Source: Spirochaetota bacterium (GTDB lineage Bacteria > Spirochaetota > UBA4802 > JAFGJZ01). From it: 36,399 nucleotides of DNA. Every line of letters begins with the position of its first letter. Position 1 is the first letter of the stretch. Below the pieces are notes generated by a model. It did not search any database and had not been told where the DNA came from. It was given only the letters and a program-made list of their open reading frames with translations. Below, one piece after another: positions 26,504 through 34,949 of this stretch. A program made the translations under genes and the position numbers. Location: the NCBI GenBank assembly GCA_016928815.1, contig JAFGJZ010000072.1:1-36399 (forward strand), read 5' to 3'.

Positions 26504-26962
26504 TTATTCTTTCTGGATGATATCTAGTCTTTTTATAAAATAAGGTATTAATATTAAATATTTTTTCTTAATTTCTATGTAACTATATACAAAATTTCTG
26601 TTAATTGATATTTTTAGTCTTTCTTTATATGAAAACATGAGTAAATCCCAAAAAAGGATGAAACCGATAAACGCCAGTTTTGAAATTGATATTTTTAATT
26701 TTTGTCTTGTTTGACCATAATATTCAATTTCATCCATATTCAGTGAATAATGCAGTATTTCCCATTTCTCAGGTGAATGATCCTGATATTCCGTGAGGCG
26801 GTTCAAAACCTGCTTCTGCCGGATATATTTTTCTGAAATTTTTATTAGATCCTTAAAAATGATATCGGATTTTAAATTATAATAAACAGATGCTTTTAGC
26901 AGATTTTCATAAAGATCACAATCAACATTGGCTGAAGTGAAATGTAATGTGTTTTCTTTCAT
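26504..26962 (-). CDS. Tandem ribbon-helix-helix-like protein, paralogue B
   Basis: A 152-residue basic protein with the same apparent layout as the protein at 16316: unit 1 HFTSANVD + CDLYENLLKASVYYN + SDIIFKDLIKISEKY, unit 2 EILHYSLN + MDEIEYYGQTRQKLK + ISISKLAFIGFILFWDLL. The shared landmarks are LTEYQ, PE, DEIE, KIS-SK and GFILF; overall identity looks low. A GAGGGAG site precedes the ATG. Its stop is only 12 bases from the stop of the convergent PBP1A gene, with no terminator visible between. Function is not known; a nucleic-acid-binding regulator is inferred from the predicted fold. Confidence 0.62.
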   Translation of the reverse strand: MKENTLHFTSANVDCDLYENLLKASVYYNLKSDIIFKDLIKISEKYIRQKQVLNRLTEYQDHSPEKWEILHYSLNMDEIEYYGQTRQKLKISISKLAFIGFILFWDLLMFSYKERLKISINRNFVYSYIEIKKKYLILIPYFIKRLDIIQKE

Positions 26963-27011
26963 AATTACTCCCTCTGATTATATAACGAAATTTCCAGAGA
27001 AAAAATGAAAA

Positions 27012-27042
27012 AAAACTGCTGATTTCAATATTCAGCAGTTTT
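27012..27042 (-). terminator. Terminator after LIC11966-like gene
   Basis: AAAACTGCTGA / TCAGCAGTTTT (11 bp) with a 9-base loop lies 22 bases downstream of the stop at 27065 on the minus strand, and is followed on that strand by a long T-run. Good intrinsic terminator for the protease and surface-protein operon. Confidence 0.92.
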
Positions 27043-27064
27043 CGGCAGGGAAATATTCAGACAG

Positions 27065-28117
27065 TTACTTCGGAATATGATTATCAAAGAATGCGGAAGA
27101 TGATTTATTCCAGTTGTTTATTAAAAGTGCACGTTCCTTATTTGTAGCATCATTGTCTGTATTGTATGATTTTACTGCGTCGTTAAGTTCTTTTACTTTT
27201 TTATTGTACAGATCAACATCTTCCTTTGTCCGTTCATCATCTTTTTTCAGGTCAAATGCCGATTTAACCTTCTGGTATGATTCATTTTTCAGCAGGTAGT
27301 CGACTATAAGCGGAACACTTTTCTGGGATTCTTTGTTGTAGAATTCCAGAATTTTGATGCATGAAACGGACAATGAATTATCTTTTTCATACGGTTTGAT
27401 TTTTTTTATTAATTCTATTCCTTCTTTTGAATATTTATATAATGAATCACTGTTTTGTTCGATTGCATTTATATCCTGTTTCGAAATAGCATCAAGCAGA
27501 TAGAGTTCCTGTTTATAAGATTTAAAAAATATGAGATATATTTTGTCATGGTAATCTGATACAGCTGATGATTTTTCAATTTTTGCAGACAGTTCATCCT
27601 GTACCGATATTAAGGTTATGTTGTTTGCAGTTGCAAATTTCTGCTGAGCCAGAGAAAGTTCTGTAAATGCACTTTCAAGTTTCTCATTTGCTTTTTCACG
27701 GGCTTTAAAAAAAGCTTCCATTTTATCATATGATTCTTCGGCAATCTGTTCCATATCAACCAGATCCGCGTAATCCTGATTCATAATTGCATTGAGGGTT
27801 GTTAAGTATTTAAGAACTGAATCTCTGAATTCACTGTTTCCATTATAGGGAGGAACTTTTTTTACATCGCTTATTGCTTTTGAAATCGATTTTAAAAGTG
27901 CCGAACGTTTGGCGTTAATTTCTTTTACATCCTTGCTGTGTGCAAAGGTACGGATATATTCCCATGTGTCCGGTTTTATTTTTTCAGAACCCTGGGAAAG
28001 ACTGTCCATGTATTTTGCTGCATCACTTTTTTCCTGAGCATATCCGTTTGATACGAAAAAAGTGAGCAATACAATAAGTACAATGCATCTGAATGTCCCT
28101 GTTTTCTTAAAATTCAT
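27065..28117 (-). CDS. LIC11966-family-like surface protein
   Basis: A 350-residue exported protein, signal peptide about 1-27 (ending GYAQEK), otherwise almost entirely helical. The pattern of YMDSLSQ, HSKDVKEINAKRSALLKSI, DYADLVDMEEIAEESYD-like helix, the AREKANEKL segment, the IYLIFFKSYKQELYLLDAI block and the end KERALLINNWNKSSSAFFDNHIPK is what I recall of the LIC11966 family of spirochaete and Bacteroidetes surface proteins. Function is unknown. It follows the Prc-type protease gene after 13 bases, so the two are co-transcribed and a terminator ends the unit; the protease could process or depend on it, which is a guess. Confidence 0.75.
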   Translation of the reverse strand: MNFKKTGTFRCIVLIVLLTFFVSNGYAQEKSDAAKYMDSLSQGSEKIKPDTWEYIRTFAHSKDVKEINAKRSALLKSISKAISDVKKVPPYNGNSEFRDSVLKYLTTLNAIMNQDYADLVDMEQIAEESYDKMEAFFKAREKANEKLESAFTELSLAQQKFATANNITLISVQDELSAKIEKSSAVSDYHDKIYLIFFKSYKQELYLLDAISKQDINAIEQNSDSLYKYSKEGIELIKKIKPYEKDNSLSVSCIKILEFYNKESQKSVPLIVDYLLKNESYQKVKSAFDLKKDDERTKEDVDLYNKKVKELNDAVKSYNTDNDATNKERALLINNWNKSSSAFFDNHIPK

Positions 28118-28130
28118 TTAAATACTCCCT

Positions 28131-30200
28131 TTATTTTATTAAATCATATAAAATGTTATATGTTTCCTCAATATAAATGTCATTTGAAATATTTTCGATT
28201 ATGCCTTTATTTCTTTCTGCGGAATATTCATCTATGCTGCTTATTTCTTCTTCATATTTATTATTTTTGACGGTAAAGTTTTTTGATTTTAAGTGCAATT
28301 TGTCAATATCCTGAAAGACGGATTCTTCATAAATACGGTTTTTTAGAAATAAATTGAAGTTGAGTGAAAGCGGTATTTCTGAATTAAATAATGCGGATAA
28401 TTTTTTATTTATATCGGTAATTGAACGGAAATTTTTATTTTTTGATACTCTTGTTTTACTTTTAGAGTATAATTTTTTCACCGGTAATTCGGGTAATGGA
28501 GAAAAGGTAACTTCTTTTATAATATTTTCCTGGGAAATGGAATGAGGCAGATCTTCTTCTCCTTTAAAATAACCGTCTGTTAAAAATGGAAGAACTATAT
28601 CCGGTATTACTCCTTTATTCTGCAGAGATTCTCCATGTATATTAAACAGCAGTGATACAGTAAATATAAGAAAATCAGTATTACTCCCGCTCTGGTAATT
28701 TCTGTCATTAAGTAATTTTAAGTTCTGGACTACCGGAACGAATATTTGAGTTGAAGCCTTCCCATATGTTTTTGTACCGACAATAACAGCTCGATTATAT
28801 TCTTTCAGGATTGCAGCTACATGTTCACTTGCGGATGCAGACTGTCCGTCCACCAGAACGGCCATACTTCCGCTGTAAACAGTACCGCGGTCAGGATCCT
28901 TGAAGATGGATATTTTCATTTCCCTGTCCTGTTCCAGGTAAACCGGTCCGTCATTTATGAAAATACCTGCAAGGCTTAATGCTTCACCAACTGAACCGCC
29001 GCTGTTTCCCCGTAAATCCAGTATCAGACCGTCAATGCCTTCTCTTTTAAGTTTAATTACTTCCTTCGTGATATCATTGGCGCAGCCAGGCCCTGAATCT
29101 TCCCATTCTGTATAAAATGCGGGCAGATAAATGTACCCGATTTTCTTTTTTCCATCCAGAATAAATCCTGTTATGATGTTTTCTTCAGAGATTAGTTTTT
29201 CCTTTTTTAGTATGGTCTTAACTATATTTCCGCCCGGTTTTTTAAATAGAAATTCGGCTTTTGTAATTTTACTGTCATTTAAAATTGAATCCAAAATATA
29301 GTCATCTGTATCGGCAGTATCATATACCGTTTTTTGTGCATCAAAAGCCGTTACTTTTATTAATTGATCATTTTTATTCAAAAGAGAGGATTTCCAGGCA
29401 GGCCCCCCAGGTGTTATTGCAGATATGATCAGATTTCCTGAAATTGATCTGGTAAAAAAAATACCGAAAGACATGTTTTTTGAAGACAGGGCGGATTCAA
29501 AGTTTTTTTTCTGGCTTGCAGACATGAAAAAAGAATGCGGATCATAAAGCCCTACAATACTGTTAATAAATATCTGGTTCAGATATCCGGATGAATTTAT
29601 CTGATTATACAGATTTTCCAGATTTTTGATTTCTTTTTTGATTATTCTTTGTTTAATCGAAGGCAGTAACCCGGTAAAATGCTGAAAATTTCTGGATTCC
29701 GAATCTGTCTGCTCGCAATAATAATCAAGTATTTTATACTTGATCAATTTTTTCCATCTGTCAGTTATCCCTGAATTATCCGTGTATTTATCATACCCGG
29801 ATATTTTTTCATCATCCGTAAAATCAAAATTTATATTTTCAAAACCGGATAAGTCTTTTTTCAGTTCAATTATTCTTTTTTTGAAAATTTCTTCTGTTTT
29901 ATAGTAATAATTCAGATTATACTTTCTATTATCAGCAGGAATAAACAGATCCGTTGAAACTAAAATTTTATAATCTTCTGCGGTGAAAATTATTTTATCC
30001 GGATCAATGGAATTCAGGAAATTTTCCTTTATTTCAGGGAAAACTTTTTCATTCAGGTCAATTTTTCTGTAATGATAATTATTGAGAATCCGGATTGTAT
30101 TACGTATTCTGTTTTCAAGAAAATCGGCGCTGTAAGTCTTAATTGATGTGGAAAGCAGTAATAGAATCAGAAAAAATACGGCAGTAAATTTTTTGAGCAT
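28131..30200 (-). CDS. prc: Prc-like C-terminal processing protease (S41)
   Basis: Secreted protease of 689 residues with a signal peptide (about 1-24, ending TYSA). The N-terminal helical region and the central PDZ domain (about 245-325; AITPGGPAWKSSLLNKNDQLI) precede the S41 catalytic core. LDLRGNSGGSVGEALSLAGIFI leads to SASASE with the catalytic serine at about 456 and the base lysine K481 (GTKTYGKAST), 25 residues apart as in E. coli Prc. Such enzymes degrade or trim periplasmic proteins from nonpolar C-termini. The C-terminal region (about 530-689) is a domain of tail-specific proteases. It is the first gene of a two-gene operon with the LIC11966-like protein. Confidence 0.9.
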   Translation of the reverse strand: MLKKFTAVFFLILLLLSTSIKTYSADFLENRIRNTIRILNNYHYRKIDLNEKVFPEIKENFLNSIDPDKIIFTAEDYKILVSTDLFIPADNRKYNLNYYYKTEEIFKKRIIELKKDLSGFENINFDFTDDEKISGYDKYTDNSGITDRWKKLIKYKILDYYCEQTDSESRNFQHFTGLLPSIKQRIIKKEIKNLENLYNQINSSGYLNQIFINSIVGLYDPHSFFMSASQKKNFESALSSKNMSFGIFFTRSISGNLIISAITPGGPAWKSSLLNKNDQLIKVTAFDAQKTVYDTADTDDYILDSILNDSKITKAEFLFKKPGGNIVKTILKKEKLISEENIITGFILDGKKKIGYIYLPAFYTEWEDSGPGCANDITKEVIKLKREGIDGLILDLRGNSGGSVGEALSLAGIFINDGPVYLEQDREMKISIFKDPDRGTVYSGSMAVLVDGQSASASEHVAAILKEYNRAVIVGTKTYGKASTQIFVPVVQNLKLLNDRNYQSGSNTDFLIFTVSLLFNIHGESLQNKGVIPDIVLPFLTDGYFKGEEDLPHSISQENIIKEVTFSPLPELPVKKLYSKSKTRVSKNKNFRSITDINKKLSALFNSEIPLSLNFNLFLKNRIYEESVFQDIDKLHLKSKNFTVKNNKYEEEISSIDEYSAERNKGIIENISNDIYIEETYNILYDLIK

Positions 30201-30307
30201 GATGATCTCTTTATGTAATTATTATTATTATTTTAACAGATATAAATCAGGAGTCAATTTTACGGATATGTCAATTTATATTTTAATTCAGTTCTAATTA
30301 AAATGGC

Positions 30308-31051
30308 TTATAGAAGAATTTCGTTGATGTTGAATACAGGTCCGTCAATGCATGCACGCCTGTTTCCATTGACTGTTTTAACGGTACATCCTGAGCATAT
30401 GCCGATTCCGCATCCGAAATAGTTTTCAAGGGAAACTTCTCCATTGATATTCTGTGCTTTTAAAATGTCAGCGCATAATTTCATCATTGGAGACGGACCG
30501 CAGATATAGGCAAAATCAAAGAACTCTTTTTTTATCAGCTGACTGAGTTTTTCTGATACAAATCCTTTTTCTCCGTCAGTTCCGTCATCAGTCATGTAGT
30601 ATGTTGAATCTGAACATTTGTGGAAATCATCACGGCAGTATATGTATTCTGCAGAACGGGATCCGTATATATATGTTACGTTACAGCCGGTTTTTCTGAG
30701 TTTATTTGAGAGATAATGAAGAGGGGCATTGCCTACACCGCCGCCTATCAGAAGTACCTTGCTGTTTTCCAGAGGTGTAAATCCCTTCCCGTAAGGACCC
30801 GAAATGTCTGTATTTTCCGGTAATGCGGAATTCTGTAAAATTGATGTTGCTTTTCCGGCAACCTTAAAAACTATCTTCAATTCATTTTCTGAATAATCAA
30901 AAATTGAAAAAGGTCTTCTTAATAAAGGATCTGTCCCTTCGTTAACCTTAATGCTGACGAACTGACCCGGTATCGGGTCAGAACCCTGATACTGTATTTT
31001 CAGAAGATAATGATCCTTGCTGATTTTTTCTGGTTTGGAAATCAGTTTCAT
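30308..31051 (-). CDS. pyrK: Dihydroorotate dehydrogenase electron transfer subunit
   Basis: PyrK, 247 residues, an FAD and [2Fe-2S] protein that passes electrons from class 1B dihydroorotate dehydrogenase to NAD+ in pyrimidine synthesis. FAD binding is shown by RRPFS (45-49), NAD binding by LLIGGGVGNAPL, and the C-terminal cluster by C214, C219, C222 and C234 (FGCGIGICSGC...RACIDGPVF). The catalytic subunit gene pyrD is not adjacent. The gene starts 2 bases after gatC and ends the lipoprotein-gatC-pyrK operon. A related NAD-dependent sulfide dehydrogenase subunit would look similar, but the cluster spacing and the family end fit PyrK. Confidence 0.9.
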   Translation of the reverse strand: MKLISKPEKISKDHYLLKIQYQGSDPIPGQFVSIKVNEGTDPLLRRPFSIFDYSENELKIVFKVAGKATSILQNSALPENTDISGPYGKGFTPLENSKVLLIGGGVGNAPLHYLSNKLRKTGCNVTYIYGSRSAEYIYCRDDFHKCSDSTYYMTDDGTDGEKGFVSEKLSQLIKKEFFDFAYICGPSPMMKLCADILKAQNINGEVSLENYFGCGIGICSGCTVKTVNGNRRACIDGPVFNINEILL

Positions 31052-31053
31052 TA

Positions 31054-31341
31054 TTATTCAATGATTTTAGGAACGGTTATATGTCCATTCCGGAATTCAG
31101 GAGCTATTTTTTCAATTTCATCACGGTTTATTGATTCGAGAATTACATCCTCACGGAAAACATTTTTTATTTCTTCAATATAATCAGTTGCCTTAACGGC
31201 GGATGTGTCAACCTCTCTGATTTTTTCAACATAATTCAGTATATCATTCAGCTGTTTTTCGTATTCGATTTTTTCATTTTCAGTAAGATGAAGATTTGCC
31301 AGTTCAGCCGTTCTTTCAATGGTTTTCCGGTCTATAGCCAT
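31054..31341 (-). CDS. gatC: Asp/Glu-tRNA amidotransferase subunit C
   Basis: GatC, 95 residues, the small linking subunit of GatCAB, which amidates Glu-tRNA(Gln) and Asp-tRNA(Asn). The sequence has TIERTAELANLHLTENE, LNDILNYVEKIREVDTS and a C-terminal VPKIIE as in the family. gatA and gatB are not adjacent. It overlaps the upstream lipoprotein stop by 10 bases and pyrK begins just after it, so it is co-transcribed with an unrelated pathway gene. A tRNA-Gln gene lies about 1.7 kb away on the other strand. Confidence 0.9.
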   Translation of the reverse strand: MAIDRKTIERTAELANLHLTENEKIEYEKQLNDILNYVEKIREVDTSAVKATDYIEEIKNVFREDVILESINRDEIEKIAPEFRNGHITVPKIIE

Positions 31342-32060
31342 AAATTTTTCTCCTTCTCCTTTTCAGTTTTCTTCAGATGTTCCATGTATTCTGCGGAGTC
31401 AGTCCTATATTCAAAATATGTAAAATCAAAATCAATAACTTTTTTTATATTTTCCTGTGTGTAGCTGATTTTAAGTTTATAATCATCCTTATTTCTAAAA
31501 GCGGTTTTATATGCGTTAAAAAACATTATTGCATCGTTAGGAAGCAGGGTCTTAAATTTATATAATGAAGTGTCTTTATCAAAATTAACTTTTTCTATTT
31601 CGGAAAAAGTTGTCAGAATTCTTCGATACTGTCCTATCTTTTCCAGATTAATACCGTTGTAATCCGGATATATTTTTTCATCTTTGATTAATTCCGGTGA
31701 AAGTGGAGAAAGTGATTTTTTTTCATAGAAAATTGATGAATTAATATCTGAAATAGGTTTATTTGTGCGGTTTTTTATGATTATCAGGAAAATATCCAGT
31801 GGAATTTCATCTATTATAAAAGTATCCTGAGCTTGTGTATTATCATCAGATCTGAAGCAGAATGAATTCTGTACTGATTTTTCAAGATCCTTATCAATAT
31901 GTTTTACAAAAATATCCGCATGAAGAGTCCGGATAAGCGCCGTATTTCCAGTAAGATTTACATCCAGTCTGTTTTTAGGAATACTTTCACGGTAATATTT
32001 TATGTTATAGCTGCAGCTGAAAATTGAGACCGTGATAAGCAGAATTATTTGTTTTTTCAT
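31332..32060 (-). CDS. Lipoprotein, unknown function
   Basis: A 242-residue lipoprotein: short signal peptide with lipobox IFSC, cysteine at 16. I do not recognise a family. The body alternates charged helices and strands (NTALIRTLHADIFVKHID, FIIDEIPLDIFLIIIKN, YKLKISYTQENIKKVIDFDFTYFEYRTD) and ends in a highly charged KKTEKEKEKN tail. It is the first gene of the operon with gatC and pyrK; the stop overlaps gatC, so the envelope protein and the tRNA amidotransferase subunit share a message. Confidence 0.65.
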   Translation of the reverse strand: MKKQIILLITVSIFSCSYNIKYYRESIPKNRLDVNLTGNTALIRTLHADIFVKHIDKDLEKSVQNSFCFRSDDNTQAQDTFIIDEIPLDIFLIIIKNRTNKPISDINSSIFYEKKSLSPLSPELIKDEKIYPDYNGINLEKIGQYRRILTTFSEIEKVNFDKDTSLYKFKTLLPNDAIMFFNAYKTAFRNKDDYKLKISYTQENIKKVIDFDFTYFEYRTDSAEYMEHLKKTEKEKEKNLWL

Positions 32061-32126
32061 TGTTTCAGCATAATAAAGGAGGCCTTTTTCTCAAGTAAAA
32101 TATTAAAATCCTGATAAAAATTAATC

Positions 32127-32155
32127 TTGACACTCATAACTGATGAATTACTTTC
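32127..32155 (+). promoter_or_regulatory. Possible ispE operon promoter
   Basis: TTGACA at 32127-32132 lies 53 bases before ispE, which begins the ispE-tRNA-glmU-prs-rplY-pth run. The corresponding -10 region (TTACTT, or TACTTT at 16-base spacing) is poor, so this rests on the -35 match and position. Confidence 0.3.
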
Positions 32156-32179
32156 ATTCCGCAATTTACGGTAGAAAAT

Positions 32180-33082
32180 TTGATAGAAGAAAAGGCGTAC
32201 GCAAAGCTTAATTTATCTCTTGAAGTCATTAATAAACGTAATGACGGTTATCATAATATTTTAAGTCTTATGGCGGCCGTAAAAATGCATGATCTTTTAA
32301 AACTGAGATATTTTAATAATCGTATTGATGGAAAAGTATCTGTTGAAATTGTATCATCAGGACCGGAAAAGGCGGTAATAGATTCAACACCTGTTGAAAA
32401 GAATCTGATTTACCGTGCTGCAGCTGAATATTTATCAGAATCAGGTTCCGGCGCAGATATCATTATTGAAATTGATAAGCATATTCCGGCGGGAGCAGGT
32501 TTAGGCGGAGGCAGCGCTGATGCGGCTGCAATGCTGCGTATTTTGAACCGGAAATTAAGAAAATTTGATTTAAAAACCCTGGAATCAATTGCATCACGGG
32601 TTGGTGCTGATGTCCCGTTTTGCGTTTCAAACGGATATTCAATTTGTGAAGGTATTGGAGATATAATTGAACCTTTATCAGGTAATCTTCAGCATCAGGT
32701 ATTAATTGTAAATAATGGGATACATTCCAGTACTGCTGAATCATATGAATACATTGATCTGCATAAAAAAGATAAAATACCGGAAAATGATAAAAAAATT
32801 CTTTTTAGGACTCTTATTAATCAAGGAATGCTTGACGGGAGATCTATTTCTTTTATTAATGACTTTGAAAATGCGGTTTTTTCCAGGTTTTCAGCTGTTA
32901 AGGAGCTTAAGAAACAGGTTCAAAACAGCGGGGCTTTTTTTACGTTAATGACCGGTTCCGGATCAACAATATTCGGTTTATATGACGATGAAGTTTTAGC
33001 GGAAAAAGCAGCTGATCATTTTTCAGAAATGTATAAAACGGTTTGTCTGACCGGGTTTTTAAACCGAAAGACGCAAATATAG
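32180..33082 (+). CDS. ispE: 4-diphosphocytidyl-2-C-methyl-D-erythritol kinase
   Basis: IspE, 300 residues, a GHMP kinase that phosphorylates CDP-methylerythritol in the MEP isoprenoid pathway. Family pieces: AYAKLNLSLEVINKRNDGYH, the ATP loop PAGAGLGGGSADAAAMLR, GADVPFC, and MTGSGSTIFGLY near the end. The start is TTG at 32180, fitting the family N-terminus; no ATG is usable. The stop codon TAG (33080-33082) shares its last two bases with the first two of the downstream tRNA-Gln, so transcript processing removes the end of this reading frame. Confidence 0.95.
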   Translation: MIEEKAYAKLNLSLEVINKRNDGYHNILSLMAAVKMHDLLKLRYFNNRIDGKVSVEIVSSGPEKAVIDSTPVEKNLIYRAAAEYLSESGSGADIIIEIDKHIPAGAGLGGGSADAAAMLRILNRKLRKFDLKTLESIASRVGADVPFCVSNGYSICEGIGDIIEPLSGNLQHQVLIVNNGIHSSTAESYEYIDLHKKDKIPENDKKILFRTLINQGMLDGRSISFINDFENAVFSRFSAVKELKKQVQNSGAFFTLMTGSGSTIFGLYDDEVLAEKAADHFSEMYKTVCLTGFLNRKTQI

Positions 33083-33152
33083 AGGTATAGCCAAGCGGTA
33101 AGGCATCGGGTTTTGGTCTCGACATTCCTAGGTTCGAATCCTAGTACCTCTG
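33081..33152 (+). tRNA. tRNA-Gln (anticodon TTG)
   Basis: A complete 72-base cloverleaf. The acceptor is AGAGGTA / TACCTCT, the D stem GCC/GGC, the anticodon stem TCGGG/CTCGA with loop TTTTGGT (TTG anticodon), the T arm CTAGG-TTCGAAT-CCTAG, and discriminator G. No CCA is encoded (GCA follows). The first pair is A1-U72 and position 37 is G, whereas E. coli and B. subtilis tRNA-Gln have A37 and the usual bacterial pair is U1-A72. Its 5' end lies within the ispE stop codon, and it sits in the middle of a conserved gene block. Confidence 0.96.
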
Positions 33153-33179
33153 CATAAATTAACCATGTAGTGGAGAAAT

Positions 33180-33908
33180 ATGGAAAAAGGCATAAAAGCA
33201 GTTGTACTTGCTGCCGGTAAGGGTGTCCGAATGAAATCGGAACTTCCTAAAGTTCTTCACCTTCTCGCCGGTAAACCTCTGACTGAACATGTAATCGGGA
33301 ATCTTCGAAAATCGGGAATTAATGATATAATTCTTGTCATCGGCTATAAGGGAGAAGAGGTTCAGAAAGCAATTGGCGATTCAGTAAAATATGTATGGCA
33401 GCATGAACAGTTGGGAACAGGTCATGCTGTATTGATGGCGGATGAATTATTATCAGATTTCAAAGGAAATGTTCTGGTTGCCTGCGGTGATGCACCTCTT
33501 ATTTCCGATAAAAGTTTCAGACTGCTTATTGAAAAAATGAAAAATGATGATGTTAAAGCATCTGTACTTACAATGATTCTTGATAATCCTCACGGTTACG
33601 GCCGTATGATAAAGGATAATTCCGGAAATCTTGTCCGTATTGTTGAAGAAAAAGATGCAACTGATGAAGAAAGAAAAATTAATGAAGTAAATACCGGTAC
33701 TTATGTATTTGACAGTGAAATATTATTTGACGGATTAAAAAAAATCGGTAATAATAATGCTCAAAAAGAGTACTATCTGCCTGATATTATCGGATATATA
33801 AAGTCTCTTGGATATAAAGCAGTAACATGTGTTCTTGATAATCCTTTTGAGGGAAGCGGAATAAATTCCAGAGAAGAACTTCAGAAAATTGAAGATTTAA
33901 TAAAATAA
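33180..33908 (+). CDS. glmU: GlmU-type uridylyltransferase, acetyltransferase half absent
   Basis: A 242-residue nucleotidyltransferase equal to the N-terminal half of GlmU, which makes UDP-N-acetylglucosamine from UTP and GlcNAc-1-phosphate. It has LAAGKGVRMKSELPKVLH, QHEQLGTGHAV, CGDAPLI, GRMIKD, VEEKDATDEE, VNTGTYVF and NAQKEYYLPDI, and ends with GINSREEL just where full GlmU continues into its left-handed beta-helix. That acetyltransferase half is missing, and no remnant follows (prs starts 17 bases later), so it is a single-domain enzyme, not a truncation. A separate GlcN-1-P acetyltransferase must exist elsewhere. It follows tRNA-Gln after 27 bases. Confidence 0.9.
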   Translation: MEKGIKAVVLAAGKGVRMKSELPKVLHLLAGKPLTEHVIGNLRKSGINDIILVIGYKGEEVQKAIGDSVKYVWQHEQLGTGHAVLMADELLSDFKGNVLVACGDAPLISDKSFRLLIEKMKNDDVKASVLTMILDNPHGYGRMIKDNSGNLVRIVEEKDATDEERKINEVNTGTYVFDSEILFDGLKKIGNNNAQKEYYLPDIIGYIKSLGYKAVTCVLDNPFEGSGINSREELQKIEDLIK

Positions 33909-33925
33909 ATATCTGAGAGTCAAAA

Positions 33926-34867
33926 ATGAAAAAAGAGATAAAAATTTTTTCGTGTAATTCCAACAGACCGCTGGCTGAAGATATTGCAAGACGACTTGGA
34001 ATGGAAGTATCTTCTTCAGAGATAAAAAAATTCAGAGATGGAGAAGTCTCTGTAAAGATAAATGAAAGTGTCAGAAGTGTGGATGTTTTTATCATTCAGT
34101 CTACCTGTTATCCAACTAATGACAATATAATGGAGCTGCTTTTAACAATTGACGCATGTCATAGAGCTTCTGCCAGGAAAATTACGGCTGTAATTCCATA
34201 TTTCGGGTACAGCAGACAGGATAGAAAAGTTGAACCCCGTGTACCTATATCAGCAAAAGTGATAGCAAATCTGCTTCAGGCAGTGAAAGTTGACAGGGTT
34301 CTTACAATGGATCTGCATGCTGATCAAATTCAGGGATTTTTTGATGTACCTGTTGATAATCTATTTGCCACTCCTATTGTGATTGATTATATCAAATCAC
34401 TGAGAATTGATGATCTTATGGTGGTATCTCCGGATAGCGGAGGAGTAGATAGGGCAAGATTTCTTGCTAAAAAGATGAATTCTGCCGGATTGGCAATTAT
34501 TGACAAAAGACGTCCCAAAGCCAATGTCAGTGAAGTCATGAATGTAATAGGTGATGTTGAAAACAGGAACTGCATTTTAATTGATGATATAGTTGATACT
34601 GCCGGTTCAATATCCAGTGCAGCAAAAGCATTGAAAGCAAACGGCGCCAGGGATGTTTTCTGTCTGGCAACTCATCCGGTTCTTTCAGGAAATGCAGCCG
34701 AAAATTTAAAAAATGGCGGTTTCAAGGAAATTATTTTTACAGATACTATTCAACTGCCTGAAGAAAAACGTCTTGATAATATGACAATTATTTCAACTTC
34801 GGCATTGTTTGCTGAGGCAATAAAACGTATTTATGAAGGAACATCTGTAAGTTCACTTTTTATTTAA
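33926..34867 (+). CDS. prs: Ribose-phosphate pyrophosphokinase
   Basis: PRPP synthetase, 313 residues (family ~315), making phosphoribosyl diphosphate from ribose-5-phosphate and ATP. Motifs: IKIFSCNSNRPLAEDIA, the ATP loop SVDVFIIQSTCYPTNDN, the PYFGYSRQDRK flexible loop, MDLHADQIQGFFD, SPDSGGVDRAR, KRRP and the PRPP-binding DDIVDTAGS. All essential features are intact. It is in the conserved glmU-prs-rplY-pth order. Confidence 0.97.
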   Translation: MKKEIKIFSCNSNRPLAEDIARRLGMEVSSSEIKKFRDGEVSVKINESVRSVDVFIIQSTCYPTNDNIMELLLTIDACHRASARKITAVIPYFGYSRQDRKVEPRVPISAKVIANLLQAVKVDRVLTMDLHADQIQGFFDVPVDNLFATPIVIDYIKSLRIDDLMVVSPDSGGVDRARFLAKKMNSAGLAIIDKRRPKANVSEVMNVIGDVENRNCILIDDIVDTAGSISSAAKALKANGARDVFCLATHPVLSGNAAENLKNGGFKEIIFTDTIQLPEEKRLDNMTIISTSALFAEAIKRIYEGTSVSSLFI

Positions 34868-34949
34868 AATTGAACAAAGCGAGATGCGGAATCAGACCGT
34901 GTCCGGTGTAAATTGAAAATTAAGTAAATTCATATAAGAGAGGATTAAA

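Noticed and set aside
33180..33908. glmU as a pseudogene broken by a stop
   Set aside because: The end is clean, no beta-helix hexapeptide repeats are found in any frame after the stop, and prs follows immediately.
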